DNA of 15,631 nt from Cylindrotheca closterium (lineage: Eukaryota; Bacillariophyta; Bacillariophyceae; Bacillariales; Bacillariaceae). This document shows, piece by piece, positions 7,795 through 13,850 of the stretch; positions within the stretch are counted from its first letter, which is position 1, and each line of letters opens with the position of its first letter. A program made the translations under genes and the position numbers. The notes beneath the pieces are model-generated. The model made no database searches and was not told the origin of the DNA. It was given only the letters and a program-made list of their open reading frames with translations. Location of the stretch: NCBI GenBank assembly GCA_933822405.4, contig CAKOGP040001861.1:1-15631 (forward strand), read 5' to 3'.

Positions 7795-8070
7795 TCAAAG
7801 TGGACTCTCCTCAGGTGCCAGTAATGTTTCCAACATTTGATTAATTGTAGCAACTGCCACCCGCGATAGGTAGATACGGGAGAATGTCCACCAACTGCGT
7901 TTGTCGGAGAAAGCATTCTTGGCCGCTTGTGTCAGTGCATTTTGCAAGTTGAAACTCAAGAAATTGCCCCATGGAGCAATCTCGGATGCAGATCTGACAA
8001 TGCCAACAATCTTTGCCATTTCTCGAGGAGAGACACAACGAGGACGACACCGTAAACGAATTGTATGGGA
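7795..8070 (-). pseudogene. RT-RNase H connection segment of the DIRS-like element, ended by TGA
   Basis: The frame is open from a TAG at 8071-8073 to a TGA at 7795-7797. It contains SPREMAKIVGIVRSASEIAP and WGNFLSFNLQNALTQAAK, a pattern typical of the thumb/connection between RT and RNase H in DIRS elements. It ends EESPL, then TGA, then SRPIALYLDRDYTH in the same frame. The TGA therefore replaces one residue, most simply a Trp (TGG to TGA). It joins RNase H in frame without other change. Confidence 0.8.
7881..7899. repeat. 19-bp exact repeat, left copy
   Basis: AGAATGTCCACCAACTGCG is identical to 13862-13880 in the same orientation. Here it lies in the connection segment in the frame KRSWWTFS. 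Confidence 0.9.
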
Positions 8071-8073
8071 CTA

Positions 8074-8260
8074 GGGCAGAACATCGGGTGGAAAAGATGG
8101 TACTGCCGCAATCCCATGTGAAGAAAAGTTCTAAATATTGCGCGCGATTTTTGCGCAAAGCTGGTGAAAAGTCTGGGTTCGGGGGAAACAATCTGGCACA
8201 ATCGCATATTTCGGTAATTTTACGGGTGAGACTCCCCGAGACTCTACCATATTCCCACAA
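8074..8260 (-). pseudogene. Probable decayed RT C-terminal segment
   Basis: Upstream of the connection, several frames give scraps such as FFTWDCGSTIF and PPDVLP that fall where an RT would have FLGF...TVSWPLYKRE. No frame stays open and several shifts would be needed, so the call is weak. If right, this copy is not simply the continuation of the RT at 13.86 kb, because it carries its own version of the same region. Confidence 0.3.
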
Positions 8261-8598
8261 AACTTACCACAAAGATAAGTCCCACTTCTACTACCGCATT
8301 TCCCTATTCCCATGATCATTACCGTCCTTATCACCCTTAGCTTAACGGCTGTTTTCGTATGCAACTAAACCGCACCAGCCGTCATATAGGAGCCTGCCCG
8401 CACACGGTGTCATTTGAATCTATTTTAAAATAACGAGCTACTATATAGCACTATCGTTCTATCGTCAGTATATCTTGCAACCATGAACAAAGTATCTATA
8501 CATTTAATTCTTCATCTTTAGCTAACCAAATGTCATTGTATGAAAATCGACTGCGTATTTGCTTTCCAAAAAGCTTCCATCCATTCATGATTGTGTCG

Positions 8599-8640
8599 TT
8601 GAATGTGCAGTTTGGATGTTTGAATGTGCAGTTTGGATGT
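8599..8640. repeat. Perfect 21-bp tandem duplication
   Basis: TTGAATGTGCAGTTTGGATG plus T occurs twice without interruption (8599-8619 and 8620-8640). It looks like a recent slippage event. Confidence 0.9.
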
Positions 8641-8895
8641 GCATTGCGTTTGCCCAGCAGTTTTCATCCATCATGTCTCCACCACGTCTCTCCAATATAT
8701 AGTTGCGCTTTGCCATACTCGGGCAGAAATTATAGATTCCATCGCGAAATCACCAATTGTCACATCGCAGCGTAAGGAGACCATCGATGACATAGCGCAG
8801 TGCCCGACAATTCTTTAGTCCTGAAGAGTCACCGATCCATGACAATCTAGTTGTGATTTAGCATCCATATCTGAATAAATAGTAAAACGACCGAC

Positions 8896-8922
8896 CTAAC
8901 GTTCAAAAATCTGAAACGTTAG
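8896..8922. repeat. Hairpin with 8-bp arms
   Basis: CTAACGTT (8896-8903) and AACGTTAG (8915-8922) are perfect reverse complements with an 11-nt loop. No T-run or other terminator hallmark follows; role unknown. Confidence 0.6.
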
Positions 8923-9342
8923 TGGTTGTTTGTATTGTATCCACAGCGCACGAACACAGTCGTCCTTGACTTACCGTAGTGTTGGTGTCATCCCCACCCC
9001 CATCAGCGAAATGGATCTGCAATGCTTTTCATTAGATACAATACAGTACACGAGTACAAAATCATTGACAAGAGATAGTAACAACTTACGAATATTGTCC
9101 ATTGGCAACCTTGATGTTCTTGCAGATCCAAAAATAAGTGAAATTGTGTCATTTGCGGTTGCTATGAAAGCACGTGTCCGGATGCCTTCATAATGACCGA
9201 CTGACTCGGCATTTTCCAGTACATTTTGTACATGGACCTACCGTGTGCGTGTCGCATGACATTGCATTCCACGATTTGAATCAATCGAAAATACTTGTCC
9301 AACGCCGACTTCGTTTTTCACTGGTTTCACAGGTAAAACCTC

Positions 9343-9369
9343 AATAACCATGTGCACACATGGTTTATT
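9343..9369. promoter_or_regulatory. Dyad-symmetric site upstream of the plus-strand gene
   Basis: AATAACCATGTG, then CA, then CACATGGTTTATT pair over 12 positions with one 1-nt bulge; the central AACCATGTG/CACATGGTT is perfect. It lies about 160 bp before the ATG at 9530. The size and position suit a binding site for a dimeric regulator or for a transposase, but this is inference only. Confidence 0.35.
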
Positions 9370-9529
9370 ACGCCCGGCGGCAGTTAGCGAAGAGACACCG
9401 TAAAACACGCTCATGTTTTCGCTGCTGCTGATATGCCACCGACGCCCTGCTTCACTACATAAATAGTCATTCTATCGCCTCACTACGTTTATTCCTTCAA
9501 GTAATTGGGGTCCTTCCAGTTGGTTGAAG

Positions 9530-11161
9530 ATGTCAGAAGACGATGGTCCGCTACTGACCAAAGACGACTTCATCATGCGCACTAAAGATATATATTTTTC
9601 GTGTAGAAAATGTGGACTCCAGACCAAAGATATTGTTCGTGACGGAAAGAGGAAGTACTTGGCGATATTTAACTGTGACAATGTTAGGTGCACTATGGTC
9701 CACAGGTGGATCAAGTGCAGGGTCTGCACTGTAGCTCATGACATTGAGATTCAACAGTTTAGCAAACATGTGCGTCAAAAAAAACACCTAAAGCGAGTTG
9801 CTGAGTTCGAGAGCACCAAACCATCAGCCTACGTGCAACAAGAAATTCAGTTTGCAGAGCGATGCCAAATCGCACAAACAACGGATATGGAGACGGATAC
9901 CGGTCCCAGCCCAACCCAGCATTCCGCGGGAGATAGCAACGACAACGGGATGGAATTTTTCTCTCACAATGATGAGTGGAGTTCAATCGAAATCGATGAT
10001 GCATCAAATGCGCCGCCGCAGCTCACTTCGGAAGATTGGATGACACAAATATTGTCAAAGTGTCCCAACCCAAAGGGCGACCTGTCAGGTTACTTCTCGA
10101 CCGAGGAAGAAACGACTCCGATCGATGGTCTCACGAGAACACCCATGAATGCGCAATACTTTCACTGCAATTTGGAGTTTGGATGGGGACCCAGGTTGCT
10201 TACTGCTTGGGCAGCGCAGCGGAACACTTCGCTAGACATCCTACAACGCATGGGTGCAACCAATCCCCTATTCTGCATTCTTCTTGCATATCTTACAAAC
10301 CGCCTCACCAATATTGAGCAGCGTGTTCTTGTTGCGCTAATGGTATACATGTCGGATCCGTTGAATCGTGGACTTCCAATTCCAGAGAACCACGCACAAC
10401 TGAGAAATTGCTATGGACCTGATGGACGAGAGTCAATTCCAAATATACTCCCGCGACCCATCATTCAAATTCTTGATACAGGGTTTGCCTACGTCTCGAT
10501 TCGCGACATTCTCCAATTCCATCTAGCCAACGGCCAGACTTTGGATCCTTTGGTCGATGCACCATACTCCCCCCAGTCCAAGAATGTTCAATCACTCCAC
10601 GGATCTTCTCAGAGAGGAAAGGATCTTGTCGCGTTTTCAAACGAGCAAAGCAATGCCCAGCCGACCGAGTTTATATCTGAAGTTGTGATTTGGTCTGATG
10701 CTTTTGATACCAACAATACCAAAAATAATCGAGGCTCCGTACATGTTGTACTTGTATCCGTCGGTACCCCTGGAGATGATTATCATTCTGGTCGCAATAC
10801 TTACCCGGTCTCCCTTGGTCCGTCCAATGGTGACATGACCACTGCCATGGAAAAGCTCGTTAGGGAATTGACAGAGTTATTCAAGGGCCAGAAAAACAAA
10901 TTCTTTCATGCCGCATCACAGAAGGAACTGGCGGTTTCCCTGCGTGTGTACTGCTTTCTCCAAGATCGACCAGAACGATGTTCTTGGCTCGGTCTCGCAT
11001 ATGGTAATGGAAGATACGGGGCAAGATTCGGTTGGGCAGGAGACCTGTCACAAAGCTGTGCGTACAAACGTTTGCCTTCCTGTTCTGACTGCAATGCTCT
11101 GCGTTTATGCAGTCCAGACCAACTATTCCGGGAGCAACCTACTAACAAAATAACAATATAA
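9530..11161 (+). CDS. Zinc-finger protein with a transposase-like region, short at the C-terminus
   Basis: ATG at 9530 to TAA at 11161 gives 543 residues. N-terminal Cys pairs (C25/C28, C49/C54) precede a matrin/U1-type C2H2 finger, C63-x2-C66-x13-H80-x5-H86, suggesting nucleic-acid binding. Residues 90-200 are acidic and low in complexity. From about 380, EVVIWSDAFDTNNTKNNRGS, NTYPVSLGPS, FLQDRPER and GNGRYGARFGW then LPSCSDC resemble the catalytic region of tnp2/Plavaka-type (CACTA-related) transposases, in which an early Asp, a later Asp of the form L-x-D-x-P and a distal Glu make the DDE triad. Candidate acids are D390 or D393 and D479. The protein stops about 60 residues after D479, with a polar tail (EQPTNKITI), and no distal Glu region follows. 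It may be a truncated transposase or a domesticated derivative. The assignment rests on my recall of the family pattern, not a search. It is convergent with the minus-strand gene ending at 11341. Confidence 0.6.
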   Translation: MSEDDGPLLTKDDFIMRTKDIYFSCRKCGLQTKDIVRDGKRKYLAIFNCDNVRCTMVHRWIKCRVCTVAHDIEIQQFSKHVRQKKHLKRVAEFESTKPSAYVQQEIQFAERCQIAQTTDMETDTGPSPTQHSAGDSNDNGMEFFSHNDEWSSIEIDDASNAPPQLTSEDWMTQILSKCPNPKGDLSGYFSTEEETTPIDGLTRTPMNAQYFHCNLEFGWGPRLLTAWAAQRNTSLDILQRMGATNPLFCILLAYLTNRLTNIEQRVLVALMVYMSDPLNRGLPIPENHAQLRNCYGPDGRESIPNILPRPIIQILDTGFAYVSIRDILQFHLANGQTLDPLVDAPYSPQSKNVQSLHGSSQRGKDLVAFSNEQSNAQPTEFISEVVIWSDAFDTNNTKNNRGSVHVVLVSVGTPGDDYHSGRNTYPVSLGPSNGDMTTAMEKLVRELTELFKGQKNKFFHAASQKELAVSLRVYCFLQDRPERCSWLGLAYGNGRYGARFGWAGDLSQSCAYKRLPSCSDCNALRLCSPDQLFREQPTNKITI

Positions 11162-11340
11162 CAAGATTTTATAGTTGCCTTTGTATAAATCGTCCTTGTA
11201 TATAGACTCCCGTGGGTGGCATTCATGACTGCCTCGTGTGCTGGTGCTGTCAAAATTGAGTGCTCGTGTTCCGGACAATTTCAACGCACTCAACAAAATA
11301 TATAATACGAGATGCAATCGGTTTCATCGTCCCACATTGT
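11162..11340. other. Intergenic region between convergent 3' ends
   Basis: These 179 bp separate the stop codons of two converging genes and should carry both 3' untranslated regions. The sequence is A/T-rich with ATATATAATA near 11298-11307. No terminator-like structure stands out. Confidence 0.5.
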
Positions 11341-13442
11341 CTAGTCTAGTCTCTTGGGGACACGCGTTCTCTTAGAAACCCGCCCACCAGCTTCATCTGC
11401 CTTGTTCTTGTCGTTGTAACATGACGAACAAAACCACGAGAGCACCTCCTGGTCATCGTCCGAACACTTCTTGCAGAAGTGGATATTGACCAGCTGCTGA
11501 CCAGACGTTATGGACAGCAGCGACCTCCCATTCCGTTGGCAAGTTCCTTTGCAAACTGAATCGGGAAGAAGTCTGCCCAAAGAAGTATTATTGGGAAATC
11601 TGATGTATGACTTGAAGGCAGAATGTTCCAACACTTGCAAATCGATCAATTTCCGTTGATGTTTGGAACAGCCTGGAAAGATGGCGTGTGGTGCTTCATT
11701 TTTCTTCTTATCTGGCAGACTTCTCTTCTTCGTGTTCTTCGACTGTTCGTTCTTTTTCTTTTTCTTCGGTTCCTTATTTCCTGCTGCTGCTTGTTCTTTG
11801 ATCTTCTTCTCTTCGAGAACATCCTTCTTGCTTGATGCTTCCAGGTTGATCTTAATATTGGAATCGACTCCCAGTGGACACTTCATATTGTCAGATTTAT
11901 TATCCATGGAAAATGGATTCTTGGCTGCCACTTCAGTCCCTTCCACAATTTTCGTTGTTGTGGTCTCTATCGGCAAAGACTTCCTAGCAGCCATGTGACC
12001 GTGTGCCATCTTATCAACTTTCTCTTGATGGACTTCTGGTGCCTTATTCACCGGCGTCTGCGTTAGAGGTTTCGCAATCAGCTGGAATGTTGGTTTCTCG
12101 GCCTTACTTTCTTCCTTCTCCTTTTTCCCGTTGAAGATTTTCTGCCATTGTTCCATTGTTAAAAGGCGCTGACCGATTTCATTGTCAGGGCCGCGATAGA
12201 CGGTTGCGGTGGAGGCGATGACGTGGTCCACACTTTTGGCGTCAAGGTCGCAGCTAGGGTTGATGAAATCCAAGTTCGCAGCCGGTTCCTCTGTGATCGA
12301 ATCCAAAGCGATTCCAGGTATGGCAATATCATGAACACTTGTTGGAGCAAAAGTTTCAGCACTAGTCTCGATCGGACCATCGATATGATAAGAAGGAAGA
12401 TCGTTCCGGATCTGGGGATGATATTGATTGACTGTATTGATGGAATCCACAGTGGCAACTGGTTGCTGAACGATGAACTCCAAATTGCTTGCAGGTACGG
12501 CAACATCAGAAATACTTGTTGCAGCAAAAGTATCCACATTGACCTGCGCCTTATTGGGCTGCGTATGATTCGGGATCAAGTTTAAGAGGGGAATCATGAG
12601 TGAGGAGTACTGAGGAATGTTGACCAGATAGCAAATCCTTTGCACACATCACTTACTCTATTCTTATGATCTTTGACGATTTTTCGCCAATTTTCCCTAG
12701 TATAATCCACTTTTACGCTGACACGAGTTTGAAAACAAGACTTCGTATCAGTCTCTTCAGGCGATAACTTGAAGTTGCACAGTTCCAAAAGGTCCCTTGT
12801 AAGGCCTCCTCGTGTGAACGTCCCATGGAGTCGTTTGACTGCGTAGAGATCGGTATCATACAGCTCCAAGGCTTCATTGGCAAATTCGGCATCAATTTTA
12901 GCTAATGACATAACGCTTTGCATGCCAAGAGGGAATTTGTCGGCATAGCCCTTTTTTGCATTCAGTAGCACTAGATGGGCGCCCTTCACCTGCTGTAAAA
13001 TAACTTTATCATATAAAGTTAGAAATGAGTGGACATCATTGCAAAACTCGTCAATTTTGGCATCTGTGAGGTCAGCTTCAGGGAGATAGTGCGAAAGAAT
13101 ATGCTTGGCATAGGCTCTTGACACTGCAGCTTTGTCATCGACTGGGACAGTGGATTGCACTTCGGCGTCAAGAGAGTTCCAACCATCCAAGAACCGGTTG
13201 TAAAATAACTTCATTGGAACCATGGCTTTCATAGCGTCCAACCTTCTGTTGGATTCTTCGTCATCAGCTCTCTGGAGTTGGAAGATCTCCGTGGCGTTTG
13301 TCTCGGCTGGATCAAACATATGGTATTTCGTTAAAAACAACCGTCCGTAATATGGGAGCTTTCGAAACTCTTTAGTTCCACAGGAAATGAAGGCTGAGCG
13401 TTGATCGCTATTGGAGGCATAAGCCATATGAGGAAAGCCCAT
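11341..13442 (-). CDS. Protein of unknown function with duplicated segment, Lys-rich tract and C-terminal Cys-rich zinc-binding candidate (two exons)
   Basis: Exons 13442-12657 and 12609-11341 give 684 residues from the ATG at 13442. I do not recognise the family. Residues 1-262 look globular, with alternating charged and hydrophobic helices. Residues 288-320 and 347-379 are an internal duplication of the form [DE]TFAxTSxxDxAxPxxxL followed by xxIxxxPxAxxDxIN. Residues 415-565 are Lys/Glu-rich with PKKKKK near 543-548, a likely nuclear localisation signal. The C-terminus holds C576, H579, C615, C619, then C641-x2-C644-x11-C656-x2-C659, spaced like a zinc ribbon, and ends in a basic KRTRVPKRLD. 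A nuclear, nucleic-acid-binding role is an inference. The frame stays open upstream of the ATG without another Met to a TGA near 13505. With the convergent transposase-like gene it may form a two-gene mobile unit, or both may be host genes. Confidence 0.7.
12270..12530 (-). repeat. Internal duplication within the minus-strand gene
   Basis: The 33-residue copies at residues 288-320 and 347-379 are offset by 59 residues. At DNA level, GGCAAYATCA...ACTTGTTG.AGCAAAAGT is shared near 12318-12356 and 12495-12533. The nucleotide match indicates a fairly recent segmental duplication in the gene rather than shared amino-acid bias. Confidence 0.7.
12610..12656 (-). other. 47-nt spliceosomal intron
   Basis: Minus-strand donor AATAGA|GTAAGTGATG and acceptor ACATTCCTCAG|TACTCC. 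The junction falls between codons (phase 0) and joins the two long frames exactly. Without splicing, the upstream frame stops at 12594 after a short tail. The intron is very short, but the donor is a consensus match and the joined frame spans 2 kb. Confidence 0.8.
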
Positions 13443-13850
13443 TTCACTCTTCTGGCCAGGGCAATGAGATAGAATAAATGCCTGATGGATGTCGAAGAGG
13501 ATCGTTCAGAGGGATAAAATCGCATCGTATATATAATATCGCAAAGATTTATTTTCTCAATGATGCGATGAAGATGCGACCGTTAGAGGGAAATTTAAAA
13601 AAAAGGATATACATGTGAATCGGAAGTTTAGATTATAATAGATTATCGATGCAATACTCAGGGTGTTGTGGTTCTATTCTTGGTTGTCGGGTGAAAACTT
13701 TGGGAGGACTGGAAGTTTCTGCCGCGAAAATGGCAGTCGGGGTTTGTGGTAAAAACTATGGTGAAATACGGTTGGTTGGTCAGACCGAAAAAAGAAAAAA
13801 AACACCCAATTCCCCGAAATAAAACCATAATCCCATAACTTTCGTTTGCG
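13443..13850. other. Upstream region of the minus-strand gene and junction with RT sequence
   Basis: No gene is supported. A TATA-like minus-strand stretch (GATATTATATATAC, 13527-13540) lies about 90 bp before the ATG at 13442 and is a candidate core promoter. The RT reading frame runs into this stretch as far as 13780, but past about 13850 the residues (GLWFYFGELGVFFLFSV) no longer look like RT. Confidence 0.45.

Larger units (their letters stand above)
5351..8260 (-). mobile_element. DIRS-like retrotransposon, downstream half (connection-RNase H-tyrosine recombinase-terminal repeats)
   Basis: In transcription order (right to left) the segment holds a decayed end of a reverse transcriptase, an RNase H, a tyrosine recombinase, and two 86-bp direct repeats about 295 bp apart. 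RT plus RNase H plus tyrosine recombinase, without a DDE integrase, is the defining content of the DIRS order of retrotransposons. The coding run is broken by a TGA at 7795-7797 and a frame change at the A6 run 7109-7114 (T6 on the coding strand). The outer limit at 5351 is inferred from the repeat edge; the upstream limit near 8260 is uncertain. The upstream RT core is missing here, and a same-strand RT lies at 13.86-15.63 kb. Confidence 0.8.
8261..9529. other. Gene-free stretch upstream of the plus-strand gene
   Basis: No supported gene in 1.27 kb. Short plus-strand frames (for example 8530-8775 and 8930-9193) have no recognisable domain. It holds a 21-bp tandem duplication, a small hairpin, a dyad at 9343-9369 and a TATA-like CATAAATAG at 9458-9466, about 65 bp before the ATG of the downstream gene. 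The left end of any mobile unit carrying the gene pair should be in or beyond this stretch, but I could not mark it. Confidence 0.45.

Noticed and set aside
8530..9193. Small plus-strand ORFs in the gene-free stretch
   Set aside because: One is inflated by the 21-bp tandem duplication; none has homology I recognise or a convincing context.
11623..11998. Plus-strand hydrophobic ORFs inside the minus-strand gene
   Set aside because: The Phe/Leu-rich peptides are the complement of the Lys/Glu-rich stretch of the real gene.
8220..13790. Terminal inverted repeats bounding the convergent gene pair
   Set aside because: The best by-eye pairing (around 8250-8275 against 13735-13770, TTACCACAAA-like) needs several gaps and is too weak to call.
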